This document shows positions 52,965 to 62,396 of a stretch of 64,000 nt of DNA, piece after piece. The translations under genes were made by a program, and so were the position numbers. This DNA is from Singulisphaera sp. (GTDB lineage: Bacteria > Planctomycetota > Planctomycetia > Isosphaerales > Isosphaeraceae). Numbering within the stretch: position 1 is the stretch's first letter; each line of letters starts with the position of its first letter. The stretch is from positions 19,966-83,965 of the forward strand of contig DAIDJG010000136.1 of NCBI GenBank assembly GCA_027451445.1. The letters run 5' to 3'. The notes under the pieces are model-generated. The model saw nothing but the letters and a program-made list of their open reading frames with translations, searched no databases and had not been told where the DNA came from.

Positions 52965-54066
52965 ACAGGCCCAGTTCGATCGCACACGCCTTTTCGACGA
53001 GTTCGATGCCGTGTTTCACCGCCGACTCGCGCCAGGTCGGGTCCGCCGGTGCGAACGCTTCACGAAGTCGTTCCTTCGCACTCTGCGTTGCCGCAGAATC
53101 AGGACTTCCCCAGTGGTGGGCCTGGTTTTCAGCGCGAAGGGCTGAAAGGACCTGCAAACCGGAGTACGTGCCGAACTCCGCGCAGAGGTAGTCGTAGCGA
53201 CAGTCGGGAAAGAGCGCGTGGCACCAGGGACCAAGGTCGCCGCTCGTGGTGTAGGCAACCTCCGAAGGATCGGCGCCCTTGACGTGCTCCACCCCGAACC
53301 ATTCGCGGAGCCGCGCGGTCTGCGCGGGGTTCGTTTCGCTACTGAGTAACAGGGCGTACGTCCCCCACTCACCGAGCCCCGTGTGAAAGTCGAGATGAAT
53401 CACTTCCGCCGCGGACCCCAGCCAGCGCGGCATGTGCTCCAGCAAGCGCTGGTGGACGCGCGAACGACCGTGGCCCCCGAAGAAAAGTCCCCGGGGAAAG
53501 TCGTACTGACCGTGTGCCACGGCCTGCCGCACCGATCGGCGTCCGTACCACGCCAGCGCAAGCAACGCCCTCGGCCAGAACGAGTCAGGCCACACCGGAG
53601 CGAAGCTCGGGTTCAGAAGACCGTTGAGCAGCCGGTAGTTGTGGGGACTCCCGCGATAGGTCGAGCCGTTGATCAGGAAGTTTCGGTTGAGATCCACATT
53701 GTCTTCGTCGAACCGCCTGACCCAGGCAAACCCGTATGGATCGAGTGCGTGCAAGAAAACGATCGCTCCACCGTCGGGCAACGGCTCATCCCACGTCGCC
53801 GATTCCAGGAATGCCAGTTGCACGGCCGACCCGAGAAACCCTTCGACGCCGTGAAGCCCACTCGAGACCACCACAACCCGATCCGGTCGCTCCGCGCCCA
53901 AGCGGGCACAGTCGATGGCCAATTCCTCACCGTTCGGTCCCCGACCGCCGATCGCGACCGCTTCCAATCGAAAGCCCTTCGCTTCAGCCGCGGCTCGAAA
54001 ACGCGTCCGTGCCATCTGATAGTCGACGGAGAACGCTTCCGCAAAACTCGTAACCGTTTGCATCAT
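52939..54066 (-). CDS. DUF2817 (M14-like) zinc peptidase family protein
   Basis: 375 residues from the ATG at 54066, which overlaps the stop of the upstream hydrolase gene (ATGATG around 54063). Carboxypeptidase-like metal site: 'SSGLHGVEGFLGS' (His-x2-Glu), 'NVDLNRNFL' (substrate Arg), 'IHLDFHTGLGEWG' (third zinc His) and 'CAEFGTYSG' with a general-base Glu. No signal peptide, so probably cytoplasmic. The specific amide cleaved is unknown. Translationally coupled to the alpha/beta hydrolase. Confidence 0.86.
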   Translation of the reverse strand: MMQTVTSFAEAFSVDYQMARTRFRAAAEAKGFRLEAVAIGGRGPNGEELAIDCARLGAERPDRVVVVSSGLHGVEGFLGSAVQLAFLESATWDEPLPDGGAIVFLHALDPYGFAWVRRFDEDNVDLNRNFLINGSTYRGSPHNYRLLNGLLNPSFAPVWPDSFWPRALLALAWYGRRSVRQAVAHGQYDFPRGLFFGGHGRSRVHQRLLEHMPRWLGSAAEVIHLDFHTGLGEWGTYALLLSSETNPAQTARLREWFGVEHVKGADPSEVAYTTSGDLGPWCHALFPDCRYDYLCAEFGTYSGLQVLSALRAENQAHHWGSPDSAATQSAKERLREAFAPADPTWRESAVKHGIELVEKACAIELGLFSATDDRG

Positions 54067-55205
54067 GATTTCAACCAACGATCGAACCAGTCAAACGCCT
54101 CGGCCTGCATGGGCCGATCAAACTTGTGCGGGCCGGGATAAAACGTGCACCGATAACGATCCTCAGCGCCCGCCTTGTGATAGACCTCGGTGAGGATCCG
54201 ATCCGCGCGCTTCATTTCGGGCACCGTGAACAACTGGTCCCCCAGGTTGGACTGCACCAGGGTCGCCAACGGGACGCGCAGGCCCAGGACTTCCGGATAA
54301 TCGAGGTCCAGGGGCAGCCCGGGGATATAAATCATCCATGTGTGAGTATGGCACTTATTCAATAAGTAGTCGCGCCAGGTGGTCATCATGCCCACGCAGC
54401 AGGCGCAACGAATGCGGTCATCCAGGCCGGCGAGATAGACCGTCCGCAGGCCGCCTCCGGAGAGGCCGGCGCAGCCGAGGCGCTCGGGGTCGACGTCGGG
54501 CCGCGAGGCGAGGTAGTCGACAGCACGCTGGTCTTCCGCGGTGAACACGCCGGGCCAGGTTGTGCCCGCACAGAAGAGGCTCTTGGCCATCAGATGCTCG
54601 TGATCCGAGGCGAGCTTATTGTAGGCCTTGATCTCGTCTTCGGATTCAGGGTTCACTTCCTTTTGACCGTGAGCCACCACATCCGGAAGGTCGGCGACCC
54701 GGATGCGGCGACTGGCGAACGCAAACGCGTCATGCACGAGCACTCCGTACCCGCGCTTCGCGAGTTCGTTGGCCCAGCCGACGCCGCCGTAGTATTCATC
54801 CTGGTGCTTCTTCATCATCGGGTGGACATCGTCGCTGATTCGAAGCACCTTCCGCGTCCCAAAGTATTTGTTGCCCCCGTGGTCGTGCAAAGCCAGAACG
54901 GCCGGCAGCCGGCCCTCGTTCTTTGCCGGCCTCACGAAATACGCTTCGGTGGGCGGACCATAGGGTAATTGCCACTGAAGGTGTTCGATGTGCAGTCCGT
55001 CGAACTCGAACGCGTGCTGTAGCTCGGCCTTGGGCACACCCCCCGTTGCCGGTTGAAGGACGCAAGCAAGTACCCGCGCCCGGGCTTCCTTCCGCCACGC
55101 TGCCACGTCCTGGAACCGAGGACTGCGGAACGACAGCCGGGCAGGCCCCTCCCCCGCGAGACTGGCCGCCCACGGGCCATACGCGCCAATCATATTGGGT
55201 TCCAT
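54063..55205 (-). CDS. Alpha/beta hydrolase (dienelactone/acetyl-xylan-esterase-like)
   Basis: 380 residues. Nucleophile elbow 'GCAGLSGGGLRTVYLAG' near 255, oxyanion segment 'LPAVLALHDHGGNKYFG' near 105, and the catalytic His in 'FYPGPHKFDRPMQAEAFDWFDRWL' near 360. There is no signal peptide. An extra N-terminal region (about 1-90) and a lid insertion near 145-215 distinguish it from simple dienelactone hydrolases. Substrate unknown. First gene of a pair with DUF2817. Confidence 0.85.
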   Translation of the reverse strand: MEPNMIGAYGPWAASLAGEGPARLSFRSPRFQDVAAWRKEARARVLACVLQPATGGVPKAELQHAFEFDGLHIEHLQWQLPYGPPTEAYFVRPAKNEGRLPAVLALHDHGGNKYFGTRKVLRISDDVHPMMKKHQDEYYGGVGWANELAKRGYGVLVHDAFAFASRRIRVADLPDVVAHGQKEVNPESEDEIKAYNKLASDHEHLMAKSLFCAGTTWPGVFTAEDQRAVDYLASRPDVDPERLGCAGLSGGGLRTVYLAGLDDRIRCACCVGMMTTWRDYLLNKCHTHTWMIYIPGLPLDLDYPEVLGLRVPLATLVQSNLGDQLFTVPEMKRADRILTEVYHKAGAEDRYRCTFYPGPHKFDRPMQAEAFDWFDRWLKS

Positions 55206-55281
55206 GTCCGACTCCGCTCCTCTGTCGTCAAAGTTCTGAATGCAAGCGACGCGCCAAAGTCATTTTGAACGTCAACGGGCC

Positions 55282-55872
55282 TCATTGGTTCCGATCGATC
55301 CCACGTTGGAGTCGTTCTCGCCAAGCCGCGATGGCCACAGCATCACGGGCCGAGTCGCGGGCGATCTGCGCCTGTAATTCGTTACGAGTTTCCTGCGGAG
55401 CCAGTGCGATCATCCGTCTGACCGTCAACGCGGGCTCGGGGCTAAACTCGCGGGCGGACACGACTTCGGCGAGATAAATCGTGCGGTCGCCGGTGTCGAG
55501 CCGAGCTTCGACCCGGCACTCCATCCAGGCGAGCGATCCCGGCAGGAGTGGAACACCCGTCACCTCCTCGCGCGTTTCGAGCCCTTCGAACTTTTCGCGA
55601 TCGCGGCCCGATGCCAGGCCGAACCGCCAGACCCAATCGAGCCGCTCCTCTCCCAGCAAGTGGAGCGCAAACACGCCGCTCGCCGCGACGAGTTCGCTCG
55701 TTGCGTGCTGATTGGCCAGCCCGACAACGACCCGGGGTAGATCTGGAGCCAGTGAGGCCTGGCTGACGAATGTTGCGATCAGTCCGCCTCGGCGCTCACC
55801 CGAGCGCGTCGTCACGACCCAAAGCTCACGGTCGAGGCGGCGAAAGAGTGCGGAAGCTGCGGATTCGGCCAT
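55282..55872 (-). CDS. Flavin reductase-like FMN-binding protein
   Basis: 196 residues. Split-barrel flavin reductase fold: 'ELWVVTTRSGERRGGLIATFVSQASLAPDLPRVVVGLANQHATSELVAASGVFALHLL' covers the FMN site, with 'LPGSLAWMECRVEARLDTGDRTIYLAEVVSAR' as the second strand set. Reduces FMN with NAD(P)H or acts as an oxygenase partner; no monooxygenase is adjacent. It lies 76 bases before the hydrolase start on the same strand. Confidence 0.9.
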   Translation of the reverse strand: MAESAASALFRRLDRELWVVTTRSGERRGGLIATFVSQASLAPDLPRVVVGLANQHATSELVAASGVFALHLLGEERLDWVWRFGLASGRDREKFEGLETREEVTGVPLLPGSLAWMECRVEARLDTGDRTIYLAEVVSAREFSPEPALTVRRMIALAPQETRNELQAQIARDSARDAVAIAAWRERLQRGIDRNQ

Positions 55873-56119
55873 GGGCTCACGGGTCTCGGGTCGCCTATCC
55901 TTTCCGGCATTCCCGGCGCCGGCGGAGAATCCCTCTCAAGACATTGTACCGAACTTCACGGCGCACCTGTCGAAATCTCTCCGCAATGCAGAACGAGCGT
56001 CGCCGTTCCATCCCGTTGCAGGTGGCTCCAACGTGAGCTTTGAGCCTCAATCGGTACCTTTCGCGGCGACGAAATCAGCATCGGAGGAGTCGTCGTATCC
56101 GCGGTGAAAGGATGGAACC

Positions 56120-58036
56120 GTGTTCGGACGCGCCGGGTGGACAGGCCGGATCGGCCGTGCGCTCGTGATCGGGTTGCTTGCAACGAGCCCGATCCACGCC
56201 CAAAGTACGAATCAACAGCGAGCGGAGGCGATCCAGCTCTACAACGCGGGTCGCTTCGCCGAGGCCCTGCCGCTTCTCAATGCGGTCATCGAGAAGCGCC
56301 CCAAGGACCTCGAAGGACACATCAAACGCGGGGGCGTTTACCTCCGGCTCGGTCAGCCGGAACGCGCGATCCCCGACTTCGATGCTGCCAGTCGGATTAA
56401 TCCGCTGTTCGCACCCTCCTTCGTCGATCGAGGCATCGGCCTCATCATGCTGGGACGCAACGAGGCCGCGGTCGCGGATTTCCAACACGCGATCGGCCTC
56501 TACATGATCCCGTTCAACGGCTTCAGCCGAGTGGGCGTGGCCGACGCACATTGCGGGTTGGGGCAGGCGTTTCATCGCATGGGGCGGGAAGAGGACTCGG
56601 TCGCGCAGTACAACCAGGCCATCCGACAGAATCCGCAGGACCCAAACGCTTTTGTCGGCCGGGGCATGGCGTACGCCTCGCTCCACGTCTTTGACCGCGC
56701 TCTCGACGATTACGCGGCTGCGCTCAACATCGCTCCCAACCATTCGCGTGCTCTGGCCAACCGTGCCGACCTCTACTGGCAGGCAGGCCGCCTGGAGCTC
56801 GCACTGGACGATCTCGATCGTGCGATCAAATCCGATCCCACGTACGCCTTTGCGCTTCGCATGCGAGGGGCGATCTACTCTCAGCAAGCGAAGAACGATC
56901 TCGCCCTCCTCGACTTCGATCACGCGATCCGGTTCGACCCGCGAGACGCCGGCGCCTACAAGGACCGTGGCGGCATCTATGTCCGCATAGGACAGTACGA
57001 TCGTGCGATTCAGGATCTGAATGAATCCATTCGCTTGAGCCCCTATCGGTCCAAGGCGTATCAGAACCGAGGCGCAGCGTATAACGCGCTGGGCAAGTAT
57101 GAGAGCGCCGCCAAGGATCTCAAGGAAGCGATCAAGCTCGATCCCAGAAACGCAGGGGCACACACCAACCTCGGGCTCGCGCACTTCGGACTGAACGAGT
57201 TCGCCGAGGCGGTCGAGGAGCTCGGGACCGCGATCGAGCTAGCGCCGGGCAGCGCGTTGGTTCACTACAACCGGGGCGCCGCGTATGCGCGGCTCGGGAT
57301 GATTGACGAGGCGATTCGCGACTACGAAGAGACCATCCACCTGGACCCAAGGTTCGTCCAGGCTTACGTCGAGTTGGGACACGTGCGCGAGGGCCTCGGC
57401 CAGCGCGACAAGGCGATTCAGGAATATGACCTGGCACTGCGACTCGGGCCTCTGGACGCCGGCATCTATGCCAATCGCGGGAACGTGAAGCGGGCGGAGG
57501 GCGACTGGAGCGGCGCGATCGAAGACTTCAGCAAGGCCCTCCAACTCGACCCGAGGCACGCCGACTCGTACGTGTCGCGGGGATGGTCGCTCTTCATCGC
57601 GGGCCGGGAAGGCGCCGAGGCCGATGCGCGGGCCTATCTCGACCTCACTCACGGCCGAGGCCAGTACGCCCCCTACATGGCCCTACTCGGCTACTTTGAT
57701 GCTCGGCGCCTACAGCAAGACGCCAAAGCGCTGACCTACCTGGATGAAGCGCTCACGAATCTTCCCTCCAAGGATTGGCCAGCCCCCGTGCTCCGTTACC
57801 TCCGTCGCGAGATCCCCGCAACGCTCCTCTTCGAGCTCGCCGCGGACAGTAGCGCGAAAACCGACGCGAGTGTTTTCCTTGGAGTCGACCTGTTGATTCT
57901 TGGCGAGACTGAGGCCGCCGCCGATCAGCTCCGCTGGGTCCGCGACCACGGCACCGACCGGTTCGTGGCCAAGGACCTGGCGCGAGAGCTACTCAAGCGG
58001 ATGGAAGCACCCAAACCGGCTGCGGTCGAACCGTAA
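56120..58036 (+). CDS. Exported TPR-repeat protein
   Basis: 638 residues, GTG start at 56120 with GAAAGGATGG upstream. Signal peptide about 1-28 ('IGRALVIGLLATSPIHAQS'). Then about fourteen consecutive tetratricopeptide repeats (about 33-500): 'AEAIQLYNAGRFAEALPLLNAVIEKRPKDLEGH', 'GAYKDRGGIYVRIGQYDRAIQDLNESIRLSPYRSKAYQ', and so on. The C-terminal 130 residues form an extra helical region ('LFIAGREGAEADARAYLDLTHGRGQYAPYMALLGYFDARR'). Probably a periplasmic scaffold for protein complexes. Convergent with the next gene (34-base gap); its start is divergent from the flavin reductase. Confidence 0.92.
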   Translation: MFGRAGWTGRIGRALVIGLLATSPIHAQSTNQQRAEAIQLYNAGRFAEALPLLNAVIEKRPKDLEGHIKRGGVYLRLGQPERAIPDFDAASRINPLFAPSFVDRGIGLIMLGRNEAAVADFQHAIGLYMIPFNGFSRVGVADAHCGLGQAFHRMGREEDSVAQYNQAIRQNPQDPNAFVGRGMAYASLHVFDRALDDYAAALNIAPNHSRALANRADLYWQAGRLELALDDLDRAIKSDPTYAFALRMRGAIYSQQAKNDLALLDFDHAIRFDPRDAGAYKDRGGIYVRIGQYDRAIQDLNESIRLSPYRSKAYQNRGAAYNALGKYESAAKDLKEAIKLDPRNAGAHTNLGLAHFGLNEFAEAVEELGTAIELAPGSALVHYNRGAAYARLGMIDEAIRDYEETIHLDPRFVQAYVELGHVREGLGQRDKAIQEYDLALRLGPLDAGIYANRGNVKRAEGDWSGAIEDFSKALQLDPRHADSYVSRGWSLFIAGREGAEADARAYLDLTHGRGQYAPYMALLGYFDARRLQQDAKALTYLDEALTNLPSKDWPAPVLRYLRREIPATLLFELAADSSAKTDASVFLGVDLLILGETEAAADQLRWVRDHGTDRFVAKDLARELLKRMEAPKPAAVEP

Positions 58037-58070
58037 AGCGGGCACCGGGCTCGTGGGAGCGCAACGAGAC

Positions 58071-60083
58071 TTATTTCTCCGTGGGCTTCAATTCCCAAGT
58101 CTCACTGAAAAAATTGGCGTCCACCACCTTGCCCGGGAAACGTGCATCCGCTGGTGTCTCTAGGTCGATCACAGCCCAGTCCGGAAGCTTGGGTGTTTGG
58201 CGAGCGTTGTTCAGATAGTCGTAGTCTCGGAACGTGAATCCGCTGTTCAAAACTACGTACCGGTTCGGATTCAACGGGTTGGGGTAGATCATGATCAGCG
58301 CATGGTGATCCGCGGCGAACTCGCGACCTCCAACCTTGATGCGTTCCGCCGTCCATGAAATGGGGAGTTTGTGCGCGATCCGCTTGAGGATCGCGTTGCT
58401 TTCCGGATCACCCCAGAGGACGAGATTCGAAGAGGCGATGTCCGCCTCGGTGATCGCGGTGTCGTCCTTCACGCGCGCGTCGCCGCGGAAATGCCGGCGC
58501 CAGTGCTCGACCGCGCGGTCGCGTTCGGCGACAGACCATTTTTCGAAGGCGTCGTGCTTGCTCTTGCCGGATGGCCGGACGAACACGAACGAATCCATGA
58601 ACGCGTCGTCGATGGGCCCCTGGAGATCGTGTCGCTTGCGCAGGGGTGCGTCCGGTAGCGGCCCGACTTTCCATGTACCACCCTCACGGTGGAACTGGCA
58701 GAACCATGAGCGATCCGTCGGCACGGGAGGCCCCTGGAGCTCGACCTCGTCGACCACGATCAGCGCCTCCTCCGGATCGATGAGCGCCTGGCGCCCAGGT
58801 TCGATCGAGATCGTAAAGGCCTGAACGTTCTCCGTTTCGATCTCGGGCGGGGCGTCGTCGATCACGCGCACGCTGGCTTTCTTCCAGTGCTCGCCCAGCG
58901 CATCGATCGTGATCCATTTCATGCGATTGTACTTGAGCGTGTAAGTCGTGAACTGGATCTCCGCCGGAGCATGATCACGACCAACGCGGGCAAGACTCGC
59001 CATGCGCCGTTCGATCTCGCGCTTCGAGTCCGGATGAATGCTGTGCTTGGTCTTCGGCCCGATCACGTGCATGAGCTCCATGCCCTCCGCCTTGAGGGCC
59101 TCGGCCATGACGTCGGCAGCCTGCTTCTGAGTATCGAGCTCGCCACTGTACGCGACTGTGGGACATTGAGTCAGGTTCACGGCGTAGTCGGTGCAGTCGT
59201 AGAGGTGCCAGAGCGTCTGCTCGTACCATGACGGTTTCAACTCTTCCTTCTGAAAGACCTTGAGAAACCGCGGAGTCTCCGCGAAGCCCGCGCCGGGATT
59301 GGCGGCGAACCAGCGGTCAGAGTCGTGGACGGCGAACTGCCAGCACGCAGCGCCGCCCATCGAGAACCCGCGCACCGAGATCCGGTCGTCGTCGATCCGG
59401 TAACGGCGCTGGACGTCTCCAAGAGCCTCGAACACGTCCACCTCGCCGGCGAACTTGAAGGCGTTGCAATAACGACCGTAGGGATGCAGAACGATCGTAT
59501 CTTCCGGCGTGAACTCGCCGGCACGTTTCCGATGCTCATCGACGAAATTGACTTCGCTCAGCACTTCCCCACGGCCATGGAACCAGATGTCCAGCCGGAC
59601 TCTCGGCCCCTGAGGCGAATACGAATCGGGAATCACCAGGCCGTACGGCTGCACGGAGCCGTCGATCTTGGAGATGTAGCCACGCACGACCAAGCCCGTC
59701 TGAGTCGTCCACGGGGCGGAGCCGCTCTGCAACGCGTCGGCCCGCGCCTTCCCCTCCTTCAAGAGGTCACGCGCCTTGCCGATCTCCGCGGGGTTGAAGA
59801 ACTCCTGGTGTTTCAGGGCGTCGCCGACGGCTTTTGCGTAGATCTTGATATCCGGAACCAGTGAGGTGATCTTGGTGTCGCGACGGCGCTCCAGGTCAGC
59901 AACGGCCGATGAGAGATCCGCGACTCCCGTTTCCAGCTCCTGGCGATCCTGGTCGGAGACTGTGATCCCGAGCGCCGGAATCCGCCGCACGCTATTCGGA
60001 ACGTTGTCCGCCGGTCCGTCGGCCGACACAGAGACGGCAAGGCCCAGACACAGCGCCGCGGCGCTCACCAGTCGTCGCATCAT
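58071..60083 (-). CDS. Secreted alpha/beta hydrolase with long C-terminal extension
   Basis: About 670 residues from the ATG at 60083 (GAGGAA upstream), giving a signal peptide 'MMRRLVSAAALCLGLAVSVSADGP'. A helical region (about 30-110) precedes an esterase-like core: 'LDIWFHGRGEVLSEVNF' near 170, nucleophile 'ISVRGFSMGGAACWQF' near 245 and a His in 'GPKTKHSIHPDSKREIE' near 350. The last 290 residues are a separate beta-rich region ('ALGEHWKKASVRVIDD', 'VFVRPSGKSKHDAFEKW') of unknown role. Family resembles secreted prolyl-oligopeptidase-like/PHB-depolymerase-like proteins of planctomycetes. Lies 63 bases downstream of the MutS-like gene. Confidence 0.82.
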   Translation of the reverse strand: MMRRLVSAAALCLGLAVSVSADGPADNVPNSVRRIPALGITVSDQDRQELETGVADLSSAVADLERRRDTKITSLVPDIKIYAKAVGDALKHQEFFNPAEIGKARDLLKEGKARADALQSGSAPWTTQTGLVVRGYISKIDGSVQPYGLVIPDSYSPQGPRVRLDIWFHGRGEVLSEVNFVDEHRKRAGEFTPEDTIVLHPYGRYCNAFKFAGEVDVFEALGDVQRRYRIDDDRISVRGFSMGGAACWQFAVHDSDRWFAANPGAGFAETPRFLKVFQKEELKPSWYEQTLWHLYDCTDYAVNLTQCPTVAYSGELDTQKQAADVMAEALKAEGMELMHVIGPKTKHSIHPDSKREIERRMASLARVGRDHAPAEIQFTTYTLKYNRMKWITIDALGEHWKKASVRVIDDAPPEIETENVQAFTISIEPGRQALIDPEEALIVVDEVELQGPPVPTDRSWFCQFHREGGTWKVGPLPDAPLRKRHDLQGPIDDAFMDSFVFVRPSGKSKHDAFEKWSVAERDRAVEHWRRHFRGDARVKDDTAITEADIASSNLVLWGDPESNAILKRIAHKLPISWTAERIKVGGREFAADHHALIMIYPNPLNPNRYVVLNSGFTFRDYDYLNNARQTPKLPDWAVIDLETPADARFPGKVVDANFFSETWELKPTEK

Positions 60084-60145
60084 GGTGCATTCCTCGAAGG
60101 AGATTCCGCTCTCTAATGCCCCGGACGTCCTGGGGCCCAATCGGC

Positions 60146-61948
60146 TCATACATCCAATCCCACGGCCCGCATCAACGCCAGCGCGTTGCTCTTGCGGACG
60201 ACGCCGGGGCGCATCACGTAATCGAACCGCATCGTACCGTTTTCGAAGTGGTCCTCAAAATGGACGTTGATCGCGCGCGGGGCAAGCCCATCGGCAAAAT
60301 CGGTCAGTGCCAGGTCGTGGGTCGTCACCAACCCGATCGCCCCTCGCTCGATGAGTCCGCGAACGATCGACTCCGCCCCGATGCGGCGATCGTGAGAATT
60401 GGTGCCGTGGAGAATCTCATCGAGCAGGAACAGCAGAGCCAGCGGTCCGTTCGACAGATCGACGATCTGCCGGATCCGGGTAATCTCGGCGTAAAAGCGC
60501 GAGCGCCCTGCCTGCAATGAGTCCTGAATGCGCAATGTCGCGCCGATCGCGAGAGGCGAAATCCGCAGTTTTTTTGCACAGACGGGCGCTCCCGCCAGCG
60601 CGAGCACCGTGTTGATGCCCACGGCACGGAGCAGTGTGCTCTTACCCGACATGTTGGACCCACTCACCAGCGCGATGCGCCGTTCACCACCCAGGGCGAA
60701 ATCGTTGCGGATACACGCCCGATCGGGAATTAAAGGATGTCCTAGCGCTTCCGCCTCGAAGCAGGTTTCGTCCACCACGAGCTCCGGGAACGGGTTTGAC
60801 GGATTCTCGAACGCGTAGCATCCCAGTGAGCTCAGAGCTTCGAAGGCCCCCACCGCGGCAAGCCAGCCACCGATCGCCGGTCCGGAGCGCCCGCGCCAGG
60901 CGTCGATCGCGAACGCCCACTGAATTGGCCGCAGAAGCAGCAGGCCAATCGGCGCAAAGAATTGATTCTTCATCCAACTGAGCCGACGCACGAGTTTTGC
61001 GAGCTGAGCGATTTGCTCTGACGCGGGTCGACCACCGACTCTAAGAGCCGATTCGAGCGCCTGGAGCGCCGGTGACTGGAACGGTTCTCGCTCCAGTTTT
61101 TCGAGCAAAGCGGCCAGAAGCACCAGGTCATGGGTCCGGAGATCCACACCTGCAAGCACTTCGTGGACGCGCGGGCGCATCAGCATGAAGAACGCGATTT
61201 CGAGACACAACGTGGCCAGGAACGGCAACCTGCCCAGGGGGGTTACACACCAGAGCAGCAACGTGGCCGAAGCGACCGTTGCCAGCCCGATGGCGAGCAC
61301 ACGGGGGAAGGTTTGCGGAATCGACCGCGGTGCCCGGCCCCAGGAGGCCAGCGCGTCGGGATCGATCCCCGTCCGTACGTCATCGCCAAGCAGGTCGAGC
61401 TCCTCGCGGAGGTCCAGCCGCGGACGGACTTCATCGACGGCCTGATGGCGTGCATGGATTTCCTCGGGAGTCGCGGGGGCCAGAAGCCAGCTCGCGAGTT
61501 GGGCCTGACCGGCGGGCGTTCGAGCCGTGCAGAGGCGCTCGTACAACGAGCCGGGGCCGAAGAGGTCGAGATCGGCCGAATAGGGATGTTCCGGGTCGAG
61601 GAACCGGGTCCCTGGCTCACCGGTCCCAGCCCAGCAATCGTCGAGTCGCGCCAGACCCTTTTGATAGAAAAGCGCGGCACGCGACGCACGGCGAATCGCG
61701 CGCCGAGACCGTTCATGAAGCCCGATCAGGACCCCAAACGCGACGAGCGGGAGGACCAACCACCAGCCTGTGATTTTCTGCGAGACAAAGGCCAACCAGG
61801 CCAGGACCGGCAGAGCCAGGAACACGACCAGCCGCACGTCGGCAATCCGTGCCTCTTGTTTTTCGAGACGGGCCAACACGGTCCGACGCGCCTCGAGCCT
61901 TCGTTCGTATTCGGCCTTGATCTCACTCTTGGACACGAATTGCGCCAC
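60146..61948 (-). CDS. Membrane-anchored MutS-like ATPase
   Basis: About 600 residues. No ATG exists near the N-terminus; GTG at 61948 (GGGG seven bases upstream) is proposed, with a TTG at 61996 as an alternative. The N-terminal part has two hydrophobic hairpins: 'VRLVVFLALPVLAWLAFVSQKITGWWLVLPLVAFGVLIGL' near 40-80 and 'VLAIGLATVASATLLLWCVTPLGRLPFLATLCLEIAFFMLM' near 225-265. The C-terminal half is a MutS ATPase: 'LVSGSNMSGKSTLLRAVGINTVLALAGAPV' (P-loop), 'SRFYAEITRIRQIVDL', 'LFLLDEILHGTNSHDRR' (Walker B) and 'GLVTTHDLALTD'. It lacks the mismatch-recognition domain I, so it is not a repair MutS. Function unknown. Confidence 0.88.
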   Translation of the reverse strand: MAQFVSKSEIKAEYERRLEARRTVLARLEKQEARIADVRLVVFLALPVLAWLAFVSQKITGWWLVLPLVAFGVLIGLHERSRRAIRRASRAALFYQKGLARLDDCWAGTGEPGTRFLDPEHPYSADLDLFGPGSLYERLCTARTPAGQAQLASWLLAPATPEEIHARHQAVDEVRPRLDLREELDLLGDDVRTGIDPDALASWGRAPRSIPQTFPRVLAIGLATVASATLLLWCVTPLGRLPFLATLCLEIAFFMLMRPRVHEVLAGVDLRTHDLVLLAALLEKLEREPFQSPALQALESALRVGGRPASEQIAQLAKLVRRLSWMKNQFFAPIGLLLLRPIQWAFAIDAWRGRSGPAIGGWLAAVGAFEALSSLGCYAFENPSNPFPELVVDETCFEAEALGHPLIPDRACIRNDFALGGERRIALVSGSNMSGKSTLLRAVGINTVLALAGAPVCAKKLRISPLAIGATLRIQDSLQAGRSRFYAEITRIRQIVDLSNGPLALLFLLDEILHGTNSHDRRIGAESIVRGLIERGAIGLVTTHDLALTDFADGLAPRAINVHFEDHFENGTMRFDYVMRPGVVRKSNALALMRAVGLDV

Positions 61949-62396
61949 AAAACGGCCCCAATAAATCACGGAGCCCCAGCGATTGCACTCTCGCAACCAT
62001 CAACCGGCGAATCAGTTGGGACAAAGGGGCTACACCGGCTCGAACGGAAGCTGAAAACAGTAGCGTAAGGCTAAGCGTCTCTCAAGAGGGTGTCGTCAGA
62101 GAGATGGTATTTCTGATATCCGAATGCCTCTCAACAGAACGGCTACAGATTCTATGTCGTTACGACCTTTGGTTGACTAACTCTGACGACACGTTGAAGT
62201 GTCATTCCGACCGTCGTCGCGCGTCGAACGTTCCCCGAGCTTGATGCCCATTACGACGCCGACAGGCCGACGCTTACCCGAAACGCGAGCGATGGCATTA
62301 TATAATGATTCTACGCCCACACTTCGGGTGCGTTTAAGAACTCTGCCATCAGGGTCTCGGAAGTCACCGCTCGAGCTCACGGTATGTCGGTCTTGA
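61949..62396. other. Intergenic region between the MutS-like and glycosyltransferase genes
   Basis: 448 bases, lower in G+C than the genes around it. It contains the 12-base inverted repeat 62090-62192 and no convincing gene on either strand. Confidence 0.5.
62090..62192. repeat. Inverted-repeat remnant (103 bases)
   Basis: GTGTCGTCAGAG at 62090-62101 and its exact complement CTCTGACGACAC at 62181-62192 bound a 79-base A+T-richer stretch. It looks like a short miniature element or a deleted insertion sequence with 12-base ends. There is no target duplication that I can see. Confidence 0.5.

Noticed and set aside
60146..61996. Canonical MutS or MutS2
   Set aside because: No mismatch-recognition domain, no Smr domain, and hydrophobic membrane segments instead.
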